Positions 17,308 to 25,915 of a stretch of DNA of 64,000 bases are shown one piece after another. Source of the stretch: Nitriliruptoraceae bacterium (GTDB taxonomy: Bacteria > Actinomycetota > Nitriliruptoria > Nitriliruptorales > Nitriliruptoraceae); assembly GCA_018401275.1 (NCBI GenBank), contig JAGYKW010000002.1:107940-171939 (forward strand), written 5' to 3'. A program made the position numbers and the translations under genes. The notes below the pieces were generated by a model that was not told the DNA's origin, made no database searches, and saw nothing but the letters and a program-made list of their open reading frames with translations. Position 1 is the first letter of the stretch; the number at the start of each line of letters is the position of its first letter.

Positions 17308-20193
17308 GTGGGAGATCTGGTCCGTCGCCGTCTGGGTTCCGTGCTCGTCGGCTCGCTGCTCCTGCTCGTCTTCGGCGCGAACCGCATCGCCGTGTTCGTC
17401 TCCGACCTGTGGTGGTTCGAGGAGCGCGGGTACCGCGACGTCTTCCTCACGGTGCTGCTGACGCGCTACGGGATCGGCGCGACCTTCACCGTGGCGCTCG
17501 CGATCTTCATCGGGATCAACCTGTCGATCGCACGGCGGACGCGACCGTTCATCATCCCCACGACGCCGCAGCAGGCGCAGGTCCAGCGTGTGCGGGATGC
17601 GGTCGACCCCTACCTCCCGTGGGTGATCGCTGCCGTGTCGTTCCTGTTCGCGCTCACCTCCGGTGCTGCCGTCGGCGCGCAGTGGCGCACCTTCCTCCTG
17701 TTCCTCAACGGCGAGGGCGTCGGCATCGTCGACCCGCTGTTCGACCGCGACCTCGGGTTCTGGCTGTTCGAGCTGCCGTTCTGGGCGCTGATCCAGAGCT
17801 GGCTGTTCACCTCGCTCGTGCTGACGATCATGCTGACGGCCGGCGCGCACTACGTCCTGGGCGCGATCCGTCCGGAGTCGCCGGAGAAGGTCACGCCGCC
17901 GGCGAAGCTCCACCTCACGGTGCTCGTCGCGCTCGCCCTCGGCGTCCGCGCCTGGGGCTACTGGCTCGACCGCTACGAGCTCAACTTCTCGCAGCGCGGC
18001 ACCGTCACCGGCGCGTCGTTCACCGACGTGAACGCCGAGCTGCCCGCCCTGCTCCTGCTCATCGGCGTCTCGATCATCGCGATCGTGATCCTGTTCGTGT
18101 CGCTGCGTCGCAACGGCTTCCTGCTGCCCGGAGCGGCGCTGGGACTGCTCGTCGTCGCGAGCATCGTGCTGCAGGGCGTCTACCCGGCGTTCGTGCAGCG
18201 TGTCCGGGTCGACCCGCAGGAGCTGGCACGTGAGCGCGAGTTCATCGGCCGCAACCTCGAGGCGACGCGACGCGCGTTCGGGCTCGACGAGGTCGTGCGT
18301 GAGCCGTTCGCGATCCGCAACGACCTCGATGAGCAGGACGTCATCGACAACGACGTGACGTTGCGCAACGTGCGCCTGTGGGACCCAGCGGTCCTGGAGA
18401 CGACCTACGCGGAGCTGCAGTCGCTGCGCCCGTACTACGAGTTCCGCAACGTCGCGATCGACCGCTACTTCATCGACGGCGAGCTGCGGCAGGTCATGCT
18501 CGCGACGCGCGAGCTCTCGAGCCTTCCCCCGCAGGCGGACACGTGGCAGAACCGCCACATCACGTTCACCCACGGCTTCGGCATCGTCGCGAGCCAGGTC
18601 AACACCGCGAACGCGGAGGGCCAGCCGGTCTTCATCAGCTCGAACATCCCGCCCGTCGGTGACGAGGAGGTCGTCCCCTCCGTCCAGCCGGGCATCTACT
18701 TCGGCGCCACTCCGAGCCCCGAGTACTCGTTGGTCCGCACCGATGCGGACGAGCTCGACTTCGAGGAGCCGGAGACGCAGCAGCAGGTCACCACCGTCTA
18801 CGCGGGCCGTGGTGGGGTGGCGATCGACAGCTTCGCGCGGCGCGTCGCGTTCGCCCTGCGCTTCGCCGACTACAACCTGGTGCTCACCAACCTGCTCAAC
18901 GACGAGTCTCGCATCCTCTTCAACCGCGAGGTCAGCGAGCGGGTCCAGCTCGTCGCGCCCTTCCTCGAGCTCGACTCGGAGCCGTACCCGGTCGTCATCG
19001 ACGGTCGCGTGAAGTGGATCGTCGACGCGTACACGACCTCGATCGCCTACCCGTACTCGGAGCGCCGACCGCTGGTGCTCGGGAACCGCGCGGTGACGGT
19101 CAACTACGTGCGCAACTCGGTGAAGGCGGTCGTCGACGCGTTCGATGGTGACGTGACCCTCTACGTGGTCGACGACGAGGACCCGCTGGTGCGCGCATGG
19201 GACCGGGCGTTCCCCGGCCTGCTGCAGCCCTTCGGTGCCGCGCCCGACGAGATCGTCCGGCACTTCCGTTACCCGCAGGACCTGTTCCGACTCCAGTCGC
19301 AGCTGTTCCGGACCTACCACATCCCCGAGGCCGACGCGTTCTACAACCGGGCCGACGCGTGGGACATCCCCGTCGACCCGGCCTCGCTCGCGAACCAGGG
19401 TGGTGCCACGGCGCTGCAGCAGGCCGCCGGGCAGCGTCCCCTCGAGCCGTACTACCTCGTGATGCGTCTGCCCGGGGAGGAGACGGAGGAGTTCGTCCTC
19501 ATCCAGCCGTACCTCGCGGTGAGCCGGCCGAACATGGTCGCGTGGCTCGCGGGTCGCTCGGACGGCGAGCAGCTCAACTCGTTGTTCGCCGTGCGCTTCC
19601 CGTCCGACCAGCAGGTGCTCGGCCCGCTGCAGGCGCAGGCCCGCATCGAGCAGGACGACGAGATCTCCGCGTACATCACGCTGCGCTCGCGCGACGGCTC
19701 CAACGTCATCCGCGGCAACATGCAGGTGCTGCCGATCGCTGACTCCATCCTCTACGTGCAGCCGCTGTTCCTCGAGAACCCGCAGGCCCGCATCCCCGAG
19801 CTCGCACGCGTCGCGGTCGTGATGGGTGAGCGCACCGCGTTCGACCGCACGCTCTCCGGCGCGCTCGCGCAGCTGCTCGACATCCGCATCCCTGACTCGC
19901 TCGCCGGCGACGAGGGCACCGACGTCGCGCCGGGCGCTCCCGACGCGGACGAGTCCGACGCGCTGGTGCTGCTGGAGCGTGCGCTCGAGGCGTTCGGCCG
20001 GGCCGACACGTTCCTGCGCGCGGGCGACCTCGCCGGCTACGAGCGTGAGGTGCTCTCCGCCCGCCGGCTGCTCGAGCGGGCGTTCGAGGCCTCGGGCGGC
20101 GCGCTCGTCCCCGACCTGCCGGCAGCGCCGGAGGGTGACGGGCAGGGTGCAGCCGCCGGGGCGGAGACCGCGCAGACGGCACTGCGCCGCTGA
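17308..20193 (+). CDS. UPF0182 family large membrane protein
   Basis: 961 aa from GTG 17308 (GAGAGG upstream). Residues 1-310 contain about seven transmembrane helices and the family motif SDLWWFEERGYRDVFLTVLL; LFDRDLGFWLFELPFWALIQ follows. Residues ~310-960 form a large, mostly extracytoplasmic domain with PYYEFRNVAIDRYFIDGELR, ITFTHGFGIVASQVN and YLVMRLPGEETEEFVLIQPY. The C-terminal end is acidic and Ala-rich. Length and order match the family. Function is unknown; the gene is intact and long, showing that local sequence quality is good here. Confidence 0.93.
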   Translation: MGDLVRRRLGSVLVGSLLLLVFGANRIAVFVSDLWWFEERGYRDVFLTVLLTRYGIGATFTVALAIFIGINLSIARRTRPFIIPTTPQQAQVQRVRDAVDPYLPWVIAAVSFLFALTSGAAVGAQWRTFLLFLNGEGVGIVDPLFDRDLGFWLFELPFWALIQSWLFTSLVLTIMLTAGAHYVLGAIRPESPEKVTPPAKLHLTVLVALALGVRAWGYWLDRYELNFSQRGTVTGASFTDVNAELPALLLLIGVSIIAIVILFVSLRRNGFLLPGAALGLLVVASIVLQGVYPAFVQRVRVDPQELAREREFIGRNLEATRRAFGLDEVVREPFAIRNDLDEQDVIDNDVTLRNVRLWDPAVLETTYAELQSLRPYYEFRNVAIDRYFIDGELRQVMLATRELSSLPPQADTWQNRHITFTHGFGIVASQVNTANAEGQPVFISSNIPPVGDEEVVPSVQPGIYFGATPSPEYSLVRTDADELDFEEPETQQQVTTVYAGRGGVAIDSFARRVAFALRFADYNLVLTNLLNDESRILFNREVSERVQLVAPFLELDSEPYPVVIDGRVKWIVDAYTTSIAYPYSERRPLVLGNRAVTVNYVRNSVKAVVDAFDGDVTLYVVDDEDPLVRAWDRAFPGLLQPFGAAPDEIVRHFRYPQDLFRLQSQLFRTYHIPEADAFYNRADAWDIPVDPASLANQGGATALQQAAGQRPLEPYYLVMRLPGEETEEFVLIQPYLAVSRPNMVAWLAGRSDGEQLNSLFAVRFPSDQQVLGPLQAQARIEQDDEISAYITLRSRDGSNVIRGNMQVLPIADSILYVQPLFLENPQARIPELARVAVVMGERTAFDRTLSGALAQLLDIRIPDSLAGDEGTDVAPGAPDADESDALVLLERALEAFGRADTFLRAGDLAGYEREVLSARRLLERAFEASGGALVPDLPAAPEGDGQGAAAGAETAQTALRR

Positions 20194-20208
20194 GCAGCAG
20201 CATCCGGG

Positions 20209-20238
20209 TTGCGCGGCTCGACGGGGGCGCGGTACGCT
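20209..20238 (+). promoter_or_regulatory. Promoter of the initiator tRNA gene
   Basis: -35 TTGCGC (20209-20214), 18-bp spacer, -10 TACGCT (20233-20238). The -10 ends 11 nt before the mature tRNA 5' end, so transcription would start a few bases upstream of the tRNA. Confidence 0.6.
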
Positions 20239-20249
20239 TCCCACAGCGG

Positions 20250-20324
20250 CGCGGGGTGGAGCAGCTCGGTCAGCTCGCCGGGCTCATAACCCGGAGGTCG
20301 CAGGTTCAAATCCTGCCCCCGCTA
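20250..20324 (+). tRNA. tRNA-fMet (CAT), initiator
   Basis: A full cloverleaf folds: acceptor CGCGGGG/CCCCGCT, D stem GAGC/GCTC, anticodon stem CCGGG/CCCGG with loop CTCATAA (CAT at 20285-20287), T stem GCAGG/CCTGC with TTCAAAT. Position 1:72 is an unpaired C-T and the anticodon stem has three consecutive G-C pairs, both hallmarks of initiator tRNA. Discriminator A20324; CCA is not encoded. Followed by a terminator hairpin. Confidence 0.95.
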
Positions 20325-20337
20325 CGATGCAGGACCG

Positions 20338-20373
20338 GAAGCCCTCGGTGCGCCTCGAGCCGCCGGGGGCTTC
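20338..20373 (+). terminator. Rho-independent-like hairpin after tRNA-fMet
   Basis: GAAGCCCTCGG (20338-20348) pairs with CCGGGGGCTTC (20363-20373) with one G-T wobble, 14-nt loop. A T-poor tail follows, usual in such GC-rich genomes. Confidence 0.7.
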
Positions 20374-20405
20374 TTCGTCCGTCGGGAGCGATCAAGGGTC
20401 GTTCG

Positions 20406-21707
20406 ATGGGGCTCAGACCTGATCCGGTGCAGATGCGTGCGGTCGCGACCGTGCGCAGCGCGATCGATGCGGCCATCGAGCTGCTCGACGAGCAGGATGG
20501 CGACCGTCTGCGGCTCGCTGAGGTGACCGCACGTTCGGGCGTGAGCAACGGGTCGCTCATCCATCACTTCGGGACCCGCGACGGACTCGTCGCTGCGGCG
20601 CTCGCGACACGCTTCGATCGTGAGGCCACCGACCGCGTGCGGCAGTTCGACGGTCTCGCGGTCAGCCCCGATGGCATCGCGCCCGCGCTCGCCCAGCTGG
20701 TCGCCGGGGCGGGACAGGAGGAGCGGGCGGCCGCACGGCGTGCCCGCTTCCGGGCCCTCTCGTTCGCCCGGGATCGGCCGGAGCTGCGCATCGCGCTCGC
20801 GGAGTCGTTCCGCACCCTGGAGCGCGAGATAGGACTCGAGCTGTTCAGGGTCCAGGGCGGCGAGATCCTGGTCGACGGGGTGTCATCGACCGCGCTCGCG
20901 ATCTTCGCCGAGACGTACGCCGCGGGACGCCTGCTCGATGGGACGCTCGTCGAACCGCTCCCGGAGACCGAGTGGGACGGGCTGTTCCTCGCCGTCCTCG
21001 GTGCGATCGTCGCACCCTCGGTGATCGGACGCATCCGCGCCTCCGGACGCGTGACGCTCGCGGAGGTCCCGCTGCACCCACGCTTCGTGCGGCCCGCGAT
21101 CCCCACGCTCCAAATCTCCGACGACGAGCGCAGCGTCCTCGATCATGCCGTGGCGCATCTGCGCACGGCGGGGGAGTCCACGCTGCTCGTCCGTGACGTG
21201 TGCGTCGCGGCCGGCGTGACCCGAGGCTGGTTCTCCCGTCACTTCGCCGGACGGGAGGAACTCGTCGATCTCGCGCGACTCGACGCGCTCATCACCTTCT
21301 CCCAGGGCGAGGTCGCGCTGCTCGAGCATGCGTTCGATGGGGCGAGCACGGTCGATGAGCTGCAGGCGGCGTTCGCATCGCTCGCCGTGGAGTCCGACGG
21401 GCCGGCCCGACTCGGCGCGGCATGGCAGCGGCTGGACGTGCTCGTCGCAGCCTCCGGACGCGCCCGCTTCACCGAGGATGCGGGGGGCATCGTCCGGGCA
21501 GCGCTCGCGCGTGTCGCCGATGCGATCGCCGGTGCGCAGCAGCGTGGGCTCGTGCGGCAGGACCTCAGCGCCCGCGCGATCGCACGCTTCCTGTGGGGCT
21601 ATCCGCTCGCGGTCCTGCTCGGTGCCGTCGTCGACGCGAGGCGCGAGGAGCTGCACGCGCTGGCCGGACGGACGTTCGCCATGCTCACGACGGACGCGAC
21701 TCGATGA
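20406..21707 (+). CDS. Double-TetR regulator (two TetR units in one chain)
   Basis: 433 aa. Unit 1 has a TetR helix-turn-helix at residues ~30-65 (LRLAEVTARSGVSNGSLIHH then FGTRDGLVAAAL). A second, independent helix-turn-helix follows at ~235-285 (TLLVRDVCVAAGVTRGWFSR then HFAGREELVDLARL), each followed by its own helical C-terminal region. Ordinary TetR proteins are ~200 aa, so this is a tandem duplication or fusion. The two halves have diverged strongly, so the event is old. One chain could bind two half-operators or two ligands. It ends convergently (23-bp overlap) with another TetR gene. Target unknown. Confidence 0.85.
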   Translation: MGLRPDPVQMRAVATVRSAIDAAIELLDEQDGDRLRLAEVTARSGVSNGSLIHHFGTRDGLVAAALATRFDREATDRVRQFDGLAVSPDGIAPALAQLVAGAGQEERAAARRARFRALSFARDRPELRIALAESFRTLEREIGLELFRVQGGEILVDGVSSTALAIFAETYAAGRLLDGTLVEPLPETEWDGLFLAVLGAIVAPSVIGRIRASGRVTLAEVPLHPRFVRPAIPTLQISDDERSVLDHAVAHLRTAGESTLLVRDVCVAAGVTRGWFSRHFAGREELVDLARLDALITFSQGEVALLEHAFDGASTVDELQAAFASLAVESDGPARLGAAWQRLDVLVAASGRARFTEDAGGIVRAALARVADAIAGAQQRGLVRQDLSARAIARFLWGYPLAVLLGAVVDARREELHALAGRTFAMLTTDATR

Positions 21708-22449
21708 CCAGCGTGATCATGTTCTCCGTATGCGCGTCGATGAAGCGCTCTCCGAGCCGCTCGAGCTCGGTGATGCCCTTCGACGGCGTGTGACGGCCCG
21801 AACGCCACACCGCGACACCGAGCGCCGCCCACGAGATGGTCGCCGTGATGTCGAGCACCGCATCGGACCCGAGCAGGGCCTCGCGAGGGAAGTCGTCGAC
21901 GTCGTAGGGGAAGTCCGTCACGCCCTCCTCCCAGACGTCGAGGATGAGCCGTGCGAGGCGTGCCATGTTCAGCTCGAAGTGGCGGCGGTGGTCCTCGCCG
22001 AAGCGTTCGTCGAGGATCTCCTCGATGGACGAGGAGAAGCGCGGGTAGTTGAGGACCGCGCCCCAGCCGCGGATCTCGACGTTGAGCCGCAGGTGCGCCT
22101 GCATCCAGGCGCGCAGCCGGTCGATGGGGGTGCGTGGGGCATCCTCGACGGCTGCCCAGAGCTTCGCGATGTACCGGACGTAGGTCGCGTGCCCGGCCTC
22201 GGCGATCAGTCCGTCCCGGTTCCCGAAGTAGTAGTTCACCATCGGGTAGGAGATGCCGAGCGTGTCGCACACGCCAGCGGTGTTGAACGACGCGGGGCCG
22301 ACGATGGCCACCTCGCGCATGGTCAGGTAGATCAGACGGTCGCGGTTCGACGGGTCCGGGTCGTCGCCGAAGTCGAGCCAGATGGAACGCATCTCGTCCG
22401 TGAGGTGCGGCGGGAACATGCCGAGCGAGCGGGGTACGGTGATCTCCAT
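21685..22449 (-). CDS. TetR family regulator divergent from an aldehyde dehydrogenase
   Basis: 254 aa from ATG 22449. DNA-binding helices: VAIVGPASFNTAGVCDTLGI then SYPMVNYYFGNRDGLIAEAG. The ~35-residue N-terminal extension (MFPPHLTDEMRSIWLDFGDD) is longer than usual. The start is set by a TACTCT -10-like box 6 nt upstream (leaderless). The divergent gene encodes an aldehyde dehydrogenase, and two palindromic repeats lie between them, so it probably represses that gene and itself. Confidence 0.82.
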   Translation of the reverse strand: MEITVPRSLGMFPPHLTDEMRSIWLDFGDDPDPSNRDRLIYLTMREVAIVGPASFNTAGVCDTLGISYPMVNYYFGNRDGLIAEAGHATYVRYIAKLWAAVEDAPRTPIDRLRAWMQAHLRLNVEIRGWGAVLNYPRFSSSIEEILDERFGEDHRRHFELNMARLARLILDVWEEGVTDFPYDVDDFPREALLGSDAVLDITATISWAALGVAVWRSGRHTPSKGITELERLGERFIDAHTENMITLVIESRPS

Positions 22450-22455
22450 ACGGCA

Positions 22456-22461
22456 AGAGTA
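22456..22461 (-). promoter_or_regulatory. -10-like box of the TetR gene
   Basis: TACTCT on the minus strand, 6 nt before ATG 22449; spacing suggests a leaderless transcript. Confidence 0.4.
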
Positions 22462-22542
22462 ACCGGCTCGGATGTCGCACCCTCGGGGACGGTGCTCCTC
22501 GGTGCGCCCTCCGCTGAATATCGTGCAGTCGATGTGTTGCCC

Positions 22543-22566
22543 GGAGACGATCTCGGAGACGATCTC
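22543..22566. promoter_or_regulatory. Tandem palindromic repeat, candidate operator
   Basis: GGAGACGATCTC occurs twice head to tail (22543-22554, 22555-22566). Each copy contains the palindrome GAGA-CGA-TCTC. It sits immediately before the aldehyde dehydrogenase start, opposite the TetR gene. Binding by that TetR is an inference. Confidence 0.45.
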
Positions 22567-22569
22567 GGA

Positions 22570-23946
22570 ATGATGATGAGCTACCGGTCCGTCGACCCCA
22601 GCAGTGGCGAGCTGCTGGCGCAGCACCCTGCGCACACCCCGGCCGAGGTGGAGGGGCTGCTGTCCGCCGCGCACGCGGCGCACGCCGACTGGCGCCGACG
22701 TCCGCTCACGGAGCGGACCGCCGCGCTCACCGCGCTCGCCGACGTGTTCGAGCGGGACGCCGACCGGTTGGCGCTGCTGCTCACCTCCGAGATGGGCAAG
22801 CCGCTCGCACAGGCGCGCGGCGAGGTCATGAAGTGCGTCGACGGGCTCCGCTACTACGCGACGAACGCTGAGCGGTTCCTCGCCCCACGTGACGTCGACG
22901 GGCTCAGCGGGCTGCGCAACATCGTGCGCTACGACCCCATCGGCACGGTGCTCGCCATCATGCCGTGGAACTTCCCGTACTGGCAGCCGGTCCGGATGAT
23001 CGCGCCGGTCATCGCCGGTGGGAACACGCTGCTGCTCAAGAGCGCCCCGAACACGATGGGCACCGGTGAGGCGATTGTCGCTGCCGCCGCCGAGGCAGGA
23101 CTGCCCGCCGGCATCGTGCAGACGCTGCGCGCGGAGCCCGACGTCATCGCCGACGTCATCGCTGACGTGCGCATCCAGGGCGTGTCGTTCACCGGCTCGA
23201 CGCGCGGGGGGCGTGCGGTCGCCGCGATCGCCGGCGCGAACGGCAAGCGGACGGTGCTCGAGCTCGGCGGATCCGATCCGTTCGTCGTGCTCGAGGACGC
23301 GGACGTCGCACGCGCGGCTGCAAGGGCGTCCGACGCGCGGTTGCTCAACTGCGGGCAGAGCTGCATCGCCGCGAAGCGCTTCGTCGTCCACCGCAGCGTC
23401 GCCGCCGAGTTCACCGAGGCGATGGCCGCAGGACTGCGCGCGGCCGTCGTCGGCGATCCGCGTGACGCGACGACGACCGTCGGCCCGATGGCGCGCGACG
23501 ATCTGCGCGTCGAGCTCGTCGGACAGGTCGCGCGCAGCGTGTCGGCCGGCGCGCAGGTGGTCGTCCCGGGTGGTCGCCGCGATGGCGCCGGCTACTTCTA
23601 CGAGCCGACGCTGCTGACGGGCGTCACGCGCGCGCATGCCGTCGGTGGCGAGGAGACCTTCGGTCCGGCCGGCGCGATCCTCGTGGTCGACAGCGAGGAG
23701 GAGGCGCTGGCCGTCGCGAACGACACGGAGTACGGACTGGGCAGCTCCGTGTGGAGCGCTGACATCGAGCGGGCGGAGCGCTTCGCCGCACGCATCGACG
23801 CCGGCATGGTCACCATCAACGACATGAACGCGTCCGACGTGCGCATGCCCTTCGGTGGGGTGAAGGCGTCGGGCTACGGCCGCGAGCTCGCCGAGGAGGG
23901 CATCCGCGAGTTCATGAACGTGAAGAGCGTGCGTGTCGCAGGCTGA
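22570..23946 (+). CDS. Aldehyde dehydrogenase, succinate-semialdehyde-type
   Basis: 458 aa. Motifs: MPWNFPYWQP (Asn134), SFTGSTRGGR, ELGGSDPFVVLEDAD with general base Glu231, NCGQSCIAAKR with catalytic Cys265, and the closing NDMNASDVRMPFGGVKASGYG. The short N-terminus and pattern fit the succinate-semialdehyde/lactaldehyde branch (NADP-type GabD-like). Three in-frame ATGs (22570, 22573, 22576) make the exact start uncertain. Likely repressed by the divergent TetR. The next gene overlaps its 3' end. Confidence 0.88.
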   Translation: MMMSYRSVDPSSGELLAQHPAHTPAEVEGLLSAAHAAHADWRRRPLTERTAALTALADVFERDADRLALLLTSEMGKPLAQARGEVMKCVDGLRYYATNAERFLAPRDVDGLSGLRNIVRYDPIGTVLAIMPWNFPYWQPVRMIAPVIAGGNTLLLKSAPNTMGTGEAIVAAAAEAGLPAGIVQTLRAEPDVIADVIADVRIQGVSFTGSTRGGRAVAAIAGANGKRTVLELGGSDPFVVLEDADVARAAARASDARLLNCGQSCIAAKRFVVHRSVAAEFTEAMAAGLRAAVVGDPRDATTTVGPMARDDLRVELVGQVARSVSAGAQVVVPGGRRDGAGYFYEPTLLTGVTRAHAVGGEETFGPAGAILVVDSEEEALAVANDTEYGLGSSVWSADIERAERFAARIDAGMVTINDMNASDVRMPFGGVKASGYGRELAEEGIREFMNVKSVRVAG

Positions 23947-24511
23947 CGAGGTCCGGCGTCGCATGACCGCGGGGGAGCGTTACCAGGGCTCCGACCCGGT
24001 GCTCGTCGCCGACCGCGAGCGCGCCTACCTGCTCACCCGTCGCCTCAACGACCTGCCGACCGGCAGCGACAGTGCACGCCGTGAGGTGCTCGCCGAGCTG
24101 CTCGGAACGCTCGGGGACGGCGCGTCCGTCGTGCCGCCGCTGCGGGTCGACTACGGCTTCAACGTGCATCTCGGTGCCAGGTCGTTCGTGAACTTCGACG
24201 CGGTGCTGCTCGACGTCGCTCCGATCACGATCGGTGCGGACTGCCAGATCGGTCCGCGCGTGCAGCTGCTGACCGCTGCACACCCGATCGATCCCGCAGC
24301 ACGCGCGACCCTGTGGGAGTGGGGCGAGCCGATCACGCTCGAGGACGGGGTGTGGCTCGGCGGCGGCGTGATCGTCCTTCCGGGCGTGACCATCGGTGCG
24401 AGGACCGTCGTCGGTGCGGGGGCGGTCGTCACGCGCGATCTGCCCGCGGACGTCGTCGCCGTGGGCAACCCTGCGCGGGTGCTGCGTGCGATCGGGCCTC
24501 AGGACCGCTGA
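23933..24511 (+). CDS. Maltose/galactoside O-acetyltransferase-like hexapeptide enzyme
   Basis: 192 aa. The maltose-acetyltransferase N-terminal segment (RRRMTAGERYQGSDPVLVAD) precedes left-handed beta-helix repeats: VDYGFNVHLGARSFVNFDAV, ITIGADCQIGPRVQLLTAAH (catalytic His), GVWLGGGVIVLPGVTIGART and VVGAGAVVTRDLPADVVAVG. Transfers acetyl from acetyl-CoA to a sugar. GTG 23933 overlaps the aldehyde dehydrogenase end by 14 nt; ATG 23963 is an alternative and closer to the family start. Confidence 0.85.
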   Translation: MSQADEVRRRMTAGERYQGSDPVLVADRERAYLLTRRLNDLPTGSDSARREVLAELLGTLGDGASVVPPLRVDYGFNVHLGARSFVNFDAVLLDVAPITIGADCQIGPRVQLLTAAHPIDPAARATLWEWGEPITLEDGVWLGGGVIVLPGVTIGARTVVGAGAVVTRDLPADVVAVGNPARVLRAIGPQDR

Positions 24512-24646
24512 CCTCCGGACCGCTGAGGGTTCGGAACGTTCGTCCTGCCCGTCGTGTGCCGGCGGGGGCCCCCGGCCCTACTGTGCGCAACCGCTCCGCC
24601 GCCCCGCCCGCTGTCCTGCCCACCGTTCCGCCCGAAGGAGCTCGCC

Positions 24647-25915
24647 ATGCGCGACGAGACGATCGCCCTGCACCACGGCTACACGCCGGAGCCGACGACG
24701 AAGGCCGTCGCCGTGCCGATCTACCAGACGGTCGCCTACGCGTTCGATGATGCGCAGCACGGGGCGGACCTGTTCGACCTGAAGGTCCCGGGCAACATCT
24801 ACACGCGGATCATGAACCCGACGCAGGACGTGCTCGAGCAGCGCGTCGCGGCGCTCGAGGGCGGCATCGCAGGCCTCGCGACCTCGGCAGGCTCGGCGGC
24901 CATCACCTACGCGATCCTCACGATCGCGCAGGCGGGCAGCAACATCGTCAGCGTGCCACAGCTCTACGGCGGGACCTACACGCTCTTCGCGCATCAGCTG
25001 CCCGCGCTCGGCATCGACGTCCGCTTCGCACCTGACGACTCGGTGGCCGCGCTCGAGGCGCTCATCGACGAGCGCACCGCTGCCGTCTACCTCGAGTCGA
25101 TCGGGAACCCCGCGGGCAACATCCCCGACCTCGAGCCGATCGCTGCGATGGCGCACCGGCACGGGGTCCCCGTCATCGTCGACTCCACCGTGCCCACACC
25201 CGCCCTGATGAAGCCCATCGCGTGGGGCGCGGACATCGTCGTCCACTCGCTCACGAAGTACATCGGCGGTCACGGCACGACGCTGGGTGGGATGATCGTC
25301 GATGCCGGCACGTTCCCCTGGGCGCAGCATGCCGAGCGCTTCCCGATGCTCAACGAGCCCGAGCCCGCCTACCACGGCGTGGTCTACACCGAGGCGCTCG
25401 GCCCGGCGGCCTACATCGGCCGGGCGCGGACGGTCCCGCTGCGCAACACGGGCGCTGCGATCAGCCCGATGGCGGCGTGGCAGCTGCTGCAGGGGCTCGA
25501 GACGCTGCACCTGCGCATGGAGCGGCACGTCAGCAACGCGCAGGCCGTCGCAGAACATCTCGTTGCACATCCGCGGGTCACCCGGGTCGACTACGCCGGG
25601 TTGCCGACGTCCCCTCACCACGCGCTCGCCCAGAAGTACACGGGTGGCCGCCCGTCTGCGCTGCTCACGTTCGAGATCGACGGTGGACTCGAGTCAGCGA
25701 TCGGCTTCTACGACCGGCTCGAGCTGTTCACGCGACTGGTGAACATCGGCGACACGAAGTCGCTCGCCGCGCATCCGGCGACGACCACCCACCGGCAGAT
25801 GAGTCCGGAGGAGCAGCTCGCCGCAGGCGTCACGCCGGGCATGGTCCGTCTGTGCGTGGGCATCGAGCACCTCGAGGACATCCTCGCCGACCTGGACCAG
25901 GCGCTCGCCGGATGA
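24647..25915 (+). CDS. metY: O-acetylhomoserine sulfhydrylase (MetY-like, PLP-dependent)
   Basis: 422 aa with AAGGAG 6 nt before ATG. Cys/Met-metabolism PLP fold: VPIYQTVAYAFDD, NIYTRIMNPTQDVLEQRVAA, LATSAGSAAITYAI, ADIVVHSLTKYIGGHG with PLP Lys204, then LVNIGDTKSLAAHPATTTHR and GVTPGMVRLCVGIEHLEDIL. Length and DxxLFDLKVPG pattern favour O-acetylhomoserine/O-acetylserine sulfhydrylase over cystathionine enzymes. Makes homocysteine from O-acetylhomoserine and sulfide. I see no SAM riboswitch in the 135-bp leader. The next gene overlaps its stop. Confidence 0.9.
   Translation: MRDETIALHHGYTPEPTTKAVAVPIYQTVAYAFDDAQHGADLFDLKVPGNIYTRIMNPTQDVLEQRVAALEGGIAGLATSAGSAAITYAILTIAQAGSNIVSVPQLYGGTYTLFAHQLPALGIDVRFAPDDSVAALEALIDERTAAVYLESIGNPAGNIPDLEPIAAMAHRHGVPVIVDSTVPTPALMKPIAWGADIVVHSLTKYIGGHGTTLGGMIVDAGTFPWAQHAERFPMLNEPEPAYHGVVYTEALGPAAYIGRARTVPLRNTGAAISPMAAWQLLQGLETLHLRMERHVSNAQAVAEHLVAHPRVTRVDYAGLPTSPHHALAQKYTGGRPSALLTFEIDGGLESAIGFYDRLELFTRLVNIGDTKSLAAHPATTTHRQMSPEEQLAAGVTPGMVRLCVGIEHLEDILADLDQALAG

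Noticed and set aside
15940..20244. A 1434-codon open frame on the minus strand
   Set aside because: It is antisense to the SDR, protease and UPF0182 genes, has extreme Arg/Glu/Asp/Val composition typical of the mirror frame of GC-rich genes, and shows no domain.
22449..23964. Minus-strand extension of the TetR gene across the aldehyde dehydrogenase
   Set aside because: Mirror-frame composition; the promoter-like box and the family N-terminus place the start at 22449.
24512..24646. Possible SAM riboswitch upstream of metY
   Set aside because: The 135-bp leader shows no conserved SAM-riboswitch core or pseudoknot pairing that I can recognise.
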